Assembly: GCA_022496205.1 (NCBI GenBank) | Contig: WTXD01000009.1 | Location: 62,001 to 126,000 of the forward strand | Origin: Gloeopeniophorella convolvens | Lineage: Eukaryota > Basidiomycota > Agaricomycetes > Russulales | Reading direction: 5' to 3' | Length of the DNA: 64,000 nt | In this document: positions 47,885 through 58,700 of the stretch, one piece after another | Numbering within the stretch: the stretch's first letter is position 1 | Layout: each line of letters begins with the position of its first letter | The notes under the pieces: generated by a model | Told to the model about the DNA's origin: nothing | What the model saw: the letters and a program-made list of their open reading frames with translations, nothing else | Database searches by the model: none | Program-made: the position numbers and the translations under genes

Positions 47885-48205
47885 GGGGCGCTAGCGGTAC
47901 ATCATTATTCACCGTGCTACAACACAACCATAGCTCACAACAAAGACACAATAATCACACCGGAAAAAGAAATAGAAAAAAAAAACGAAAGCGAGCGAGC
48001 GAGCGAGCAGGCGAACGGGCGGGCAAGCGAACGAGCAAGCGAGCGAACGAACACGGCCGGTCGCTGCGACACACGTGGTACATGGCTCAGGCGCCTATCG
48101 TGACACAGGCCGGCTAGCTGAGCGCCCTCGCGATAAAGTTAGGGGACCCCCCGCGCCCGCACAGCCGTGGCGTCGCGCCCCCCCGCCCACGCACGCGAAC
48201 CTGAA
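47885..48205. repeat. Convergent intergenic with (GAGC)n-like tract
   Basis: Between the PPR and velvet stop codons. An imperfect GAGC/GAAC tetranucleotide tract runs from about 47991 to 48053, after an A-rich patch. No gene seen. Confidence 0.6.
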
Positions 48206-50435
48206 TCATCCCCCATCCGAGTCGTCATCGGAGCCATCGGACCCTGCGCGGCGACGCCGCCGGCCGTGCTTGCTCGAGCCGTGGCGGTTCCGCTAAAGTC
48301 GGGTCAGCACTGGCCCCGGGGGCGGTCTCGCGAGGAGGACGGGGGGGCGCACCAGTGGCAGCTTCTGGCCCTGGTTCCCAAACGCGATCGAGAGCGCGGT
48401 CGTATCTGTCCGGGCGGGCGAGAGTCTCGGTCAGCGTGCGTCCAGCTCCCAGGCGCGGGTGTGGGTGCAGGTGCGAGCGCCCGCGCAATTGTTCTACTAC
48501 GCGCGGCGCAGGAGTGGGGGGCACAGAGTGAATGGCGCCGTACCTGGGACGCCCGGGAAGCGCTTGGCAGAGTATACATCAAACGCGTCCGTGTACGTCT
48601 GCGCGAGGATCGGGGACACGTCGTTGTGGATCTGCGTGGCGCCGTTCTCTGGCGCGGGGCCACTGCGAGAAGCACATGCGAGCGGGCGGTCGTCAGTCAG
48701 CACGCTCGTCGCGCCATATTGTGGCTAGCGGGAGGACCACTCACGCGCCGATGTTCATGAGCCGCAACCGGAGGCGAAAGCTCCCTGCGGATCCAGACAC
48801 ACACACGCACACGCGCGCGCGCCCCCCGAATCGCGTTAGCGCGGCGCCGGGGCTGCGCAGCGTGATGGGATGCGCAGCGTACCTTCTGTCCGGATCGAGA
48901 GGTCCTGGAAGAGGAAGAACACGCCGGGCTTGCGGTGCTCGTCGAGCAGGCGGCATGCGTTGGCCGAGAGCGGGCCCACGAGCGTGCGCGTGTACACGTG
49001 GCCGGGCAGCGGCGGGATGGCCTGAGGCGCGCTCGAGGCGCCCGCGCTGGCCGACGAGGGCGCCTCGCGCGGCCGGCGCTGTGCGATTGAGGCCGAGGCA
49101 TACATCGATTGGTCTGTCGCGTGGCTGCTGCTGCTGCTGCTGCTATTGCCAAGGGGCGCCTCTGGAGCCGACCGTGCGGATCCGGCGGGCGGAAAAGTAT
49201 GTGCGCGGGGCGGCGACGAAGCAGGCTGCGGCCACGGGGGGTGGCCTTCCTGGAGCTCGATGCTCTGGTACTGCGCAGGCAGGGCGCCGGATAGGGAAGT
49301 TTCAAAGGCGGAAGAAACAGGAGCGGGAGGAATGGAGGAAGTGCCCTGGGCGTCTAGGGCGCCTCCATACGATGGGCTAGATGCCCAGGTACGGTACGCG
49401 TTGGCACTAGCGTCCTGGGCGGACGGGACGCCACCCGAGGGCCACCCATCCACGGGTGTCGTGGATATTGGCGAGTGGCCCGGCAAGCCGGTAGCGAGAC
49501 CGGAGGATAGCGAGCGACTGGGGTAAGCATGGGAAGCTGTGTTGGCGTGGTAGCCTAGATCTGTGCTGTCGGTCACCGGATTATAAGACGGTGCAGGCTG
49601 CAGTGTGATCGTATTTCCCCCAGAGTCGTGTGGCGGATGCGTATATGGGTAGTTATCGCCGTCATACCCTGCCTGAACCTGCGACAAGCCATTCAGCTGA
49701 ATTGAAACGGTCAAAAAAAAAAGCGAATCCAGCTGGAGTCAAGCCGAGATCAACGAGAGTACCAACCTGATCGTCGCTCGGTAGGCGCATTGGATACCTT
49801 GATCCTGGCGGTGCACTGGTCTGAACGGACGCCTCTTCTCCAGGACGGCCGGCGGCAGGATAGGTGGGCCGCCGCTTCTTCGGGGCATGTGCGGCACTGT
49901 AGCGGTCGGACGAGGTGGGGTGCAGGACGAGATTTCTCTCGAGCTTGCCGTCTGACGACCACAGGTCTGCGGTCACGACGAAAAAAGAACAGTCTATGTC
50001 ACTGCGATCGAGAGAAATCAGGGCACGCCGAACCGATGCGGCGAGAGAAAAAGTTTCTTACTCGTCATCTACGAGCGTTTGGTCCTGGTTCTTTATGACC
50101 AACTTTGCCACCGTGGCAGGTGCGAGGGGCCGCCGATCCTGGAGAAGACAAGGTTGGTGGTTAAGGGAGGGAAACGGCGGAACAAAAAGGGTGGGGACGT
50201 ACTTTATCTCCGAACCCGCACATTCGGGCGCGGATGGGCTGCTGGACGACCTCCAGGGAGTAGAATCTGATAAGGGAGGTTGGGTGATATGAACGGGGGG
50301 CTGATGCGGGGAGAGGACGGACCTCCTATTGTACCACGAGCCCCAAGTTTCGGGAACGTCGGCGTCTGCGGAGGTTGGCTCTCTGTAGGGCGCCAAGGCG
50401 GTGCTGCCGCGGCGGTCGTTGAGTTTCTGGATCAT
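48206..50435 (-). CDS. Velvet-domain regulator, VelB-like
   Basis: Nine exons (50323-50435, 50203-50266, 50062-50138, 49767-50001, 48883-49696, 48745-48784, 48544-48662, 48353-48405, 48206-48292) sum to 1602 nt, 533 aa. The velvet domain is in two halves: FYSLEVVQQPIRARMCGFGD, KDRRPLAPATVAKLVIKNQD and DCSFFVVTADLWSSDGKLE; then YTRTLVGPLSANACRLLDEH, GVFFLFQDLSIRTEGSFRLR, PILAQTYTDAFDVYSAKRFP and GNQGQKLPL with a basic tail. Between the halves sits an insert of roughly 290 residues, Ser/Pro/Gln-rich. An interrupted velvet domain is characteristic of VelB. Velvet factors control development and secondary metabolism. The start is uncertain, because the frame stays open upstream to 50669. Confidence 0.9.
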
Positions 50436-51112
50436 TGTGGGGGGTAAACGGGAGGCTGCGGGGGGGCAGAGGCGGGCTGTGGGCTGGGAAGAGGGAGAGA
50501 AACGAGGAGGGGGGTCTATAACGAAGGGCAAAGGAGGCTTCCCACGACGGAGGGTGGAGAACAGGGAAACCAGGGGAACGCGGGTTGCCGGCGAGAGCGA
50601 ATGACGGCGGGCGACCCAGCGCAGTGGAACGGGACGCACGCGCACAGACTCTTGGTCGGCACAAGCCAAGCGGATGCGCCGCGTTACACACAGATCAGCG
50701 GCCGCAGCCCGCGCGAGTCAGAGACTGTCAAAGACGGTTATTTTGTTAGGGGACGTGTGTTGGATACTAGAGAGCGCAGCGGGGGCGGGCGGGGACGAGA
50801 GAAGGGAAAGGCGGGAAAGGCGGGAGTCGCAGCTCAGTGGAACAGCGGCGGCCCGGTTCGCTTGTCCCAGTGCGCTCTCGCCGCCACTCGCCCGCCAACG
50901 ACGCCCACGACGTCCACGCGCACATCGTCTACGACGCCCGTGCGCCCACGAACACTCACGTACATCCACCTTTCCTTCTGCGCACCCGCCAGGCCAACCT
51001 TCTCCTCGCCACCCTCTTCCAAACACCCCCGCATCAGGCACATCATTCCCACGCCTGCTTTCCACTCGTCCTGCCCGTCGCGACTTTTCGTTGCTCAACG
51101 CACAGCACAACC
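50436..51112. other. Divergent intergenic of velvet and GCS1
   Basis: 677 bp between opposite start codons. Open GC-rich frames exist, but nothing recognisable. It probably contains both promoters and long 5' UTRs. Confidence 0.4.
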
Positions 51113-52646
51113 ATGGACCAGGCCCTCACCAGGCGCACCCTCCAGGACCTCATCAAGCGCGATGACCTCAAAAACAGAACCTGCGTCGACTGCGGCAACC
51201 CCAACCCCCAGTGGGCCTCCCTCAGGTGCGCACACCCTTCTCCTCCAAACGACCGCCAGCCTATCGCGCCCCCAGCTTCGCAGTCTTTATCTGTCTCCAG
51301 TGCGCCGGTATTCACAGAGGTTTTGGCGTGCACATCAGGTGAGCGGCCCCACACCAGCGTTCTGAGAGCTCCCGGGCTCACCCCTTTTGCCCTAAGCTTC
51401 GTCCGTTCCGTATCAATGGATACCTGGCAAGAGGAGCAAGTGCGCCGAATGAAGGTGCAGAATATTCTATTCTATCTTTCTCTCGATCCCTCCTGACCCC
51501 GCACGCGGTGCAGATCGGCGGCAACGGCCCCTTTGCTGCGTTTATGCAGTCGTACACCCCCGCAGACGTCGGCGGGTACAAGGAGGGCATGTCGACCCAC
51601 GACAAGTACCACTCGTGGGCCGCCACCCAGTACCGCGAAAAGGTCCGTGTCGTGCCCACGCGCCGCGAAGCGTCCCCGTCTGATCGTGTGACCGCGCGTC
51701 CCCCCGGCAGCTCGATGCGGATCTCCAAGAGAGAGCGTGGTCGCCCTCGGCCCCGCCAGAAGGGTTCACGTCCCCCGGGAGCAGCATCGGTTCTCCCGGC
51801 AGTCGCCCTTCTTCCGCACAGGGCCTGCGAAAGTCGCGCGCCTCGGGTCGCACCGCCGGCAGCTCGATCGTCTCGCGCGGCGACTCGGCGTCCCCGTCCC
51901 TCTCTGCGTCCTCCAACCCTGCGAGCCCGAACCCAGGCGGCGGTGGCGGGCAAAAGACGGCGAACGAAATGTACTTTGCGCAGCTGGGCTCGCGCAACTC
52001 GTCGCGGCCGGACGACCTGCCGCCGTCGCAGGGCGGGCGCTACCAAGGGTTCGGTAACACGCCGGACCCGCCCGCGGGGTCGCAGCAGCACCCGTCGTTC
52101 GGGCTCACGTCGCGCGCGGCACCCACGCTGTCGGAGCTACAGGAAAACCCGATGGCGGCGCTCTCCAAGGGCTGGTCGCTCTTCTCGTCGGCGGTGGTGG
52201 GCGCGTCGCGCGCGGTGAACGAGAACCTGATCCAGCCGGGCGTCGAGCGCGTGACGGACCCGACGTTCCAGGCGAGCGTGCGCGGGTACGTGGACGGGGC
52301 GGGCCGGCGCGCGGGCGAGGTGGGCAGCTCTGTGAACCAGTGGAGCAGGGAGCAGCTCGGCGTCGACGTCGCGGGGCAGCTCGGCGGCGTCGTCGGGACG
52401 GTGCGCGAGCGCGTGGGCGGCGGGCCGGCGCGCAGCGGGTACAGCTCGGTGTACGCGGGCGGGGGGCACGAGGACGAGAGCTCGTCGCTGTACCACGACG
52501 CGGAGGACGACGAGGAGCTGTTTGGCGAGTACCATGGTGCGGGTGGCGAGCACCACGCCGGTACGGGTCTCGGTGGGACTGGCGGGGGGTCCGCAGGGCA
52601 GGCCAAGGCGTCGGACGGGTGGGACGAAGAGTGGAAGGAGTTTTGA
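51113..52646 (+). CDS. GCS1: ARF GTPase-activating protein (GCS1-like)
   Basis: Join of 51113-51225, 51276-51338, 51397-51454, 51514-51642 and 51711-52646 gives 432 aa. The N-terminal ArfGAP zinc finger is complete: NRTCVDCGNPNPQWASLSFA and VFICLQCAGIHRGFGVHISF (CxxCx16CxxC) with the catalytic Arg in IHRG. VRSVSMDTWQEEQVRRMKIG and GGYKEGMSTHDKYHSWAATQ follow. The C-terminal half is Ser/Gly-rich with KGWSLFSSAVVGASRAVNEN, an ALPS-like curvature-sensing stretch, and a terminal WDEEWKEF acidic/aromatic motif that could bind coat proteins. It acts on ARF1 at the Golgi in COPI transport. Confidence 0.94.
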
Positions 52647-52750
52647 CAGCCCTGGGACTGGGTTATTGGGATGGGCATGCCCCGGGCCGGGCCTGTACCA
52701 TCGTCAGGTCTAATCATCTTGTCTCTCACTCTCACATACTCTCATCTGCC

Positions 52751-53589
52751 ATGAGCACGAGCGCACCCGCGCTGCCCAAGCCGCTGCAACTCCCGCTGTC
52801 GCAGGAGGATCTGGCGGCGATCAACGAGTACCTGCACCCGCTGACGCCCGAGGAGATCCTGCGGTGGGCGGTGGACTATATTCCGGGGCTGTACCAGACG
52901 ACGGCCTTTGGCCTGACAGGACTCGTAGCTATCGACATGCTATCGAAGATCACGCCCGCGCCGCCGCCGCTGATCTTTCTCGACACGCTGTACCACTTTC
53001 CCGAGACGTACGCGCTCGTCGAGGAGGTGCGGGCGCGCTACGGCGCGCCGCTGCACGTGTACAAGCCCGCGGGCTGCGCGGACGTGCAGGAATTTGAGCG
53101 CAAGCACGGAGAGCGGCTGTGGGAGCGCGACGAGGGCGCGTACGATTATGCCGTCAAGGTGGGCCGCCGGGTGCAGCCGACTCACGCGTCGGCTAAAGCG
53201 CGTGCACTTAGGTAGAGCCCGCGCGGCGGGCGTACGCGGAGCTCGGGGTGCAGGGGGTGATCACGGGGCGGCGGGCGTCGCAGGGGGGCGCGCGGGCGGG
53301 GCTGCAGCCGGTAGAGGTGGACGAGACGGGGCTGGTCAAGGTGAACCCGCTGTGCGCGTGGAACGTGCAGCTGGTAGAGTTGTACATCAAGGAGCACGGG
53401 GTGCCGCACAACGCGCTGCTGGGGCAGGGGTACCGGAGCGTGGGGGACTGGCACAGCACTGTGCCGAGCGGTGCGGGGGACGCGGGGGAGCGGGCGGGGC
53501 GGTGGGCGGGGCGGGAGGAAAAGACAGAGTGCGGGTTGCACGAGGACTACTTTGCGGCCAAGGCACGGGCGAGGGCGAGGGTGGGATAG
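52751..53589 (+). CDS. MET16: Phosphoadenylyl-sulfate (PAPS) reductase
   Basis: Join of 52751-53158 and 53212-53589 gives 261 aa with one 53-nt intron. It reduces PAPS to sulfite with thioredoxin in sulfate assimilation. Visible motifs: YQTTAFGLTGLVAIDMLSKI (P-loop-like SGxD region), LIFLDTLYHFPETYALVEEV, GVQGVITGRRASQGGARAGL, VKVNPLCAWNVQLVELYIKE, HGVPHNALLGQGYRSVGDWH and the catalytic KTECGLHE near the C-terminus. There is no CC pair elsewhere, so PAPS rather than APS is the likely substrate. Only 104 bp follow the GCS1 stop. Confidence 0.95.
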
Positions 53590-53971
53590 TTAGCTGTAAT
53601 TCCCACGGAATATGCATGGAACATGTCTCTTTGCGTCCCGCGTCTCGCCCGAGAAGCCTGAGGAACTCGCCCCGGAGCGCGTTGGTGAGCCTGATCGAGG
53701 AGGGGCCAACACGCTGCTCGACGCCACTGCTGCCATCACCCAATGCTTCCAGACGCTCAGCTCCTTAATACACCCCCCTTCGATGGCACTGATGGCCCAG
53801 GGTCCCACTCAGAGCGGCCACAGCCTCCGAATGCACCGGGCGTCCTGGGGCGCCTTCCTCAGGCATAAATACTCGGCCGTGCCCTCCCAAGTTCCCCCGT
53901 CTCGTCGCCCGTGGCGTGTCGCCATACACGACGCAAAGTCCCGCAAGGATATCCTCCAAGGCCTCCGCATC

Positions 53972-55242
53972 ATGTCCCAGCTCAAGTCCGTCCCCAGCCC
54001 CCCACATCTCCTCGTCCCTCCCGTGCCCTGACCCCCCCTCCCAGCCCAGATTTCGGCCGCGAGGGCCTCCCGCTCCTCCCGCCCATCCGCTCCGACAGCA
54101 TCAGGATGCGCGTCTTTACCCACCGCAGCTTTGCTGCCCGCCCCACCCACGTCTTTGAGGACTCGCCGGACGACCCCGCCCCGGACAACGAGCAGTGCGC
54201 GCGCCCCCAGTCTGATCTGCATGCGCGCACCGCCTTTGCTCACCTCCGCGCCCGACAGGTTCGAGCACTCGGGCGACCAGGTCCTCGGCCTCATCGTGAC
54301 CGACCTCGTGCAGAAGCTCTACCCTACCTGCGCGTCGGCCCGTCCACCGTACGCGCCCCACTCTGCGCGCTTCCCCGCGCCTGACTGACGCCCTCGGCTT
54401 CCAGAAAATCCGCGCGCTCGTCGTCGGGAACAGCACCCTCGCCATCATGTACGCGCGCCTCTGCCCAGCCCCAGGCACCAGCTGACCCGCCCCGCCGTCC
54501 CAGCGCGGTGCAGTACAAGCTTCCCGAGCATCTCAGGCTCCACATCGCGCAATCGGTCACGCTCAAGGCCTCCGTCCACGTGCAAGGTACGTCGCGCGAT
54601 ACGCCGCCTGCCTGCTCTGCGGCGCAGTAACGCAGCGCTGACACCCACCCGCGAAGCCGATGTGTTCGAGGTACGCACGCGCCCTGTGCCCTGTGCCCCT
54701 GTGCCCCTGTGCACACCTAGACGCGCGCACTGACTGACTGACGCCGCCCCGCCCAGGCCTACGTCGGCGGGCTGTACAAGGACCAGGGCCTGGGTGCCGT
54801 CAAGACCTGGCTCGACAAGCTCTTCACGCCGTACGTGCGCGAGGCGTACCGCGTCGTGCGCGGGCAGCACGGGCTGCCCGCCATCGGCGCGGGCAGCGAG
54901 CTGCAGGCCGCGACCGCAAGCGCGCCGCCCACGACGCCGCCCCCGTCCCCGCCGCCCGTGCCGTTCCCGGTGACGTTCGGCCACCTCGGGCTGTTCAACC
55001 AGCGCCTGCAGCAGCAGGGCAAGGCGATCGAGTGGGTCTTTGGCGACAGCATGGGCGGCGAGAGCACCATGGCGACGCCCGTCTGGGTTGCCGAGGCGCG
55101 CGTCGACGGCGAGTGCTGGGGCGCCGGCCGCGGCAACACCAAAAAGTCCGCCAAGAACGAGGCGGCCAAGGTCGGTCTCCGCCGCATGGGCGTCGATGTG
55201 GTGCGTGTTGAATTTGTGGGCGTGCGTTGCGCTGTTTGCTGA
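53972..55242 (+). CDS. RNase III with dsRNA-binding domain (frame breaks)
   Basis: Exons about 53972-54194, 54259-54348, 54405-54448, 54504-54586, 54657-54670 (14 nt) and 54757-55242. RNase III domain: MRVFTHRSFAARPTHVFED, NEQFEHSGDQVLGLIVTDLV, RVGPSTKIRALVVGNSTLA, YKLPEHLRLHIAQSVTLKAS and ADVFEAYVGGLYKDQGLGAV. The acidic residues of both catalytic motifs (E and D in NEQFEHSGD; D and E in ADVFEAYVGG) are retained, so it should be active, unlike the ribosomal mL44 homologues. The C-terminal dsRBD reads PVWVAEARVDGECWGAGRGN and KKSAKNEAAKVGLRRM. One base is missing at CCC 54322-54324 (LYP-YLRVGPST), and another is needed in C6 53998-54003 if the ATG at 53972 is the start. The N-terminus is uncertain. 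Confidence 0.82.
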
Positions 55243-55703
55243 GGCGCGGCGGTGCGGTGCGGTGCGACAGGAGCACTAGCTTGCTTCTGCATACCTGTGC
55301 AGGGAGCGCCGTGCCAGCCTGCCCTGCCCTGGTGTGAAGACCGAAGCTAGGCGCACCACATCGCGGCATGCCTGATGATCCGACTTGCCAATTGTGATAT
55401 CCATCTCTGTCCGTCCATCTACGCGAATATCTGTCGACTCTTGTATGTGTAAACCACTTTCGGGATTGAACGGGAATAAGTACTGTGATGGTATATACAA
55501 ATGCGTGCTGCAGCACCACCGAGAACAACGTCAAGTCCTATGCGTGTGCATGTGTGGTCACATCCATCTGTCGATTGTTGTATATGTAGACAAGTTTGGG
55601 AACTGACACGGAAAGATACTATGATAGAATATCTGTACTCATCCAGTCCATTAAGAAGCTCAGGCGCTGCACAGACAACAACGTCAAACCCAGTCCATCC
55701 GCC
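55243..55703. repeat. Convergent intergenic with a diverged direct repeat
   Basis: Between the stops of RNase III and the OSH gene. A unit starting CTGTCGACTCTTGTATGTGT at 55431 recurs in altered form from 55568 (CTGTCGATTGTTGTATATGT), both ending near AACAACGTCAA. The unit is roughly 105-118 bp with spacing about 137 bp. No coding gene seen. Confidence 0.55.
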
Positions 55704-58700
55704 TCACGGCTCGTCCTCAATAAAGATACGCTCCACCTCCGCCCACGCGTCCTTCCCGCGCGACCGGTACGCGCGCTCGCGCTCGACCCAGTACGCCACC
55801 TCCTCGCCGACGCGCACCGGCGCCCACACGCGCTCGCCCGTGTCCCCGTCCGTCTCAGCCGCGAACCAGCGCGGGCGGTGCGCCGGCGCGCGGCCCTCGT
55901 CGCGCGCGCGCCGCGTCGCGCGCTGCCGCTCCTCCTGCTTGCCCTTGAGCGCGTTCGCGTGCTCGTACCGCCCCAGCTCGAACGCGCGCTGGTCCGGCCG
56001 CAGCCGGCAGTCCGTCGGCGCCACGTACGGCCGCAGCGTCTCGCGCGGGCACGCGTTGAGCGAGATCGCGAACGGCGTCAGGTTGAACGGCGCGTCGGGC
56101 GGCTTGTCCGAGTTGCGCCAGAGCAGGATGTGCTCCGGCGCCGAGGGCGAGGGCAGCGGCGAGCCTGCGCCGTGCGCGGCCGCGTCGGGGTTCAGCGAGC
56201 CCGTGCCCGTGCCCATCGGCCGCATGATCAGCTGGCTGTTCCACCGCCCCGCGATCTCGTACGCGACCGTGCCCTGCGCGTCCGCGACGTAGCCCGAGAT
56301 CTCGTACGCGTCCTTCCCGCGCCAGCCGCGCGGCTTGAACGTGAGCACGCACTGATCGCCCGTGCGGTGGTTCGTGATCTGCAAGCGACGCCCGTGTCAG
56401 CCGTCAGCGGCGGGCGGAATCAGTAAACGGACGCACGACCATGTCGCCGTAGTGGTCGATCGTGGGCGAACCCAGGATGAAGCCCGAGACGTTCGTCGTA
56501 ACCTTCTTCCAGCTGTAGTGTTCCACCGCCAGCGGCGAACCCGTGAACTTGCTCATAAACTTCGGGTACGACGGGCCCCACTCCGCGGGCAGAAGCAGGT
56601 CCGCGTTCGCGACACCCGTCGGGCGAATTTCGAACGATTTCCCCGTGAACTTATTCTGAGCGTCCACCTGAGTCGCTGTCAGGAACGCACGCGCTTCTGA
56701 GATAGGGGCTAGCGCATGACAGACCTCGCCGTAATATCGCCACCTGGGGCCTTCTGCCCAACACGCCGAGATCGGCGGGTGGTGGCTCACTTGCTCAGAG
56801 ACGTACCGATATTCCTTGTCCAACCGAACGTACTCGAACGTTTCGCTCTGCGCGGGCTATATTTAGCGCAGGAAAAGAACCGATGAGAAGATGCATACGA
56901 GCATGGGATTGAACGGCTTGGCGATGCGGCCAATTGTTGATGAGTAATTCGACATCGCGAAGGCCGCCACAAAGGCGATGCGGCGCAAAGGATCTCGTTC
57001 GCCCTGGGCGGCGTCGACTGTGGGAACCAGCGCGGTCGGTTTTCGCTTGAGCGGGAAAGGGGTTAAAGGTCTGCTTACGACACTCTGAGAACTCCATGTC
57101 TTCCGCCTGATGTAGTCGTCATCGTGAGTGATTCTGTCAATCTGATGAAATGACATAGCCGCACCATGCGCTGAAGCATACTCGTAGGTTCGTTGAAGAA
57201 TACAGGGAAGCTGATCCTCGTCAGGTCCTTGCCAATGCTGTGCTTCAACACACTCCAAAGGCTGGTGGGCGGGCGATTGTCGCTCTTGAGGTCGAGGGAC
57301 GTGCGAATCACCTTGTAGCCTTCGTATTGATCCTTTTTGGCATCATTGGGTACCAGACGCTCGACGTTCCCAGCGAGTGCCTCGTTCACCACAAGGTTGG
57401 GCAAAGCGTTCGATTCGATCGCATCGAAAAACTCATCCTCCTCGTCAGTATCCGCGATGTCTTCGTCATCGCTTGACCGAAGGGGCGCTATTGGTATTGC
57501 TGAAGGCGACCTTTGCATGGAGATGCGACGGGCGACAGTTGGCGTGGTGGACAGAACGCGGCCAAGGGTTGCGCCGGGACCCACACTCGCTCTTGCGGAG
57601 TCCATGGAAGTTCGGCGCTGCTCTGATGGCGCACGAGGGACTGCGGTCGGCGGAGCGAAGTCTTGAAGGTCAAACTCGCCTTCTTCGAGTTGAGGCGACA
57701 GCGGAAGCGTGGACGGCCGCGCCTTGAGCGTTCCCAGGGCTTCAATAGACGCTGTAGTGTCAATACGGCTGTGCCTCCTTGAGTGTCTCCGGAGCTCGCG
57801 CTCTAGTGCTTCGCCCTCCTTGACGACGGATTGCAAGCTCTGCTCCCATACCGTCTGGCGTGCCTGCTCACGCGAAAGGCGCGCTCGCCACCAGTCATCG
57901 CGCTCTTTGATCATGAGGAAGTACTCGTTCAACATGCTTTGCATGGAAAGTAGCGAGTCCTTCAGTGCACCACTCAGTTCGACAGCGCTCGCAACTGTTG
58001 TGGTAGGGGCAGACAGATCGGCAAGAAGTTGCGTTGTAAACTCGAGCTGCGCGGCCGTAGAGTTGCCGTGAAGTTCGAAGGAGGATTCGTGAGGAGGATG
58101 GTCGGATTCATATAAACGATCCGAGCTGTCGTTTCCAGAAGATGCGTCCTGCCCATCGTCCTTGCCCTGGTCTGGTGGCGAGGAGTCACCTCGACTCCGC
58201 ACCATCGGACTTTGACCACCTTCGTCATCCGTGGGCACCATAGAATTGACCGATTCGGCATCCCTGTCCTTCTTGGGAATCTGTGGGACAGAGAGTGTCG
58301 AGCTAACGCTGCCTCGACCAGAATACTTTGAGATGGAGGAAGTGTCGCTCTCGTTGGACCTGAAGCCTTGCTTCGCGTAGTCGATGGCCTTAGAGATGGC
58401 TTGTGTCCATCGGGCAGCTTCAACAGGGTGGTTCGCTTTCATAAACCACTTTTGCACATTCGAATGGCCTCGGGAAGGTGTGGAATGTACTTCGAAGCGT
58501 AGCTTTTCAGCGCCGCTCGGAGGGCGTAGCACAGCTGTCTTCATCGCGATTGAGCCACGACTTGCGACCTGCTCGTCCTCCTGGTGCCGATAATCTGCAT
58601 AGATGCGCTCGGTGAGGGTAGGAGAAGTGAGACGGCTGGGAACATACAGGATAAAACGCCGTCTTTCAGAACGAACCACCGTGTGCCATATCCCCTAGCA

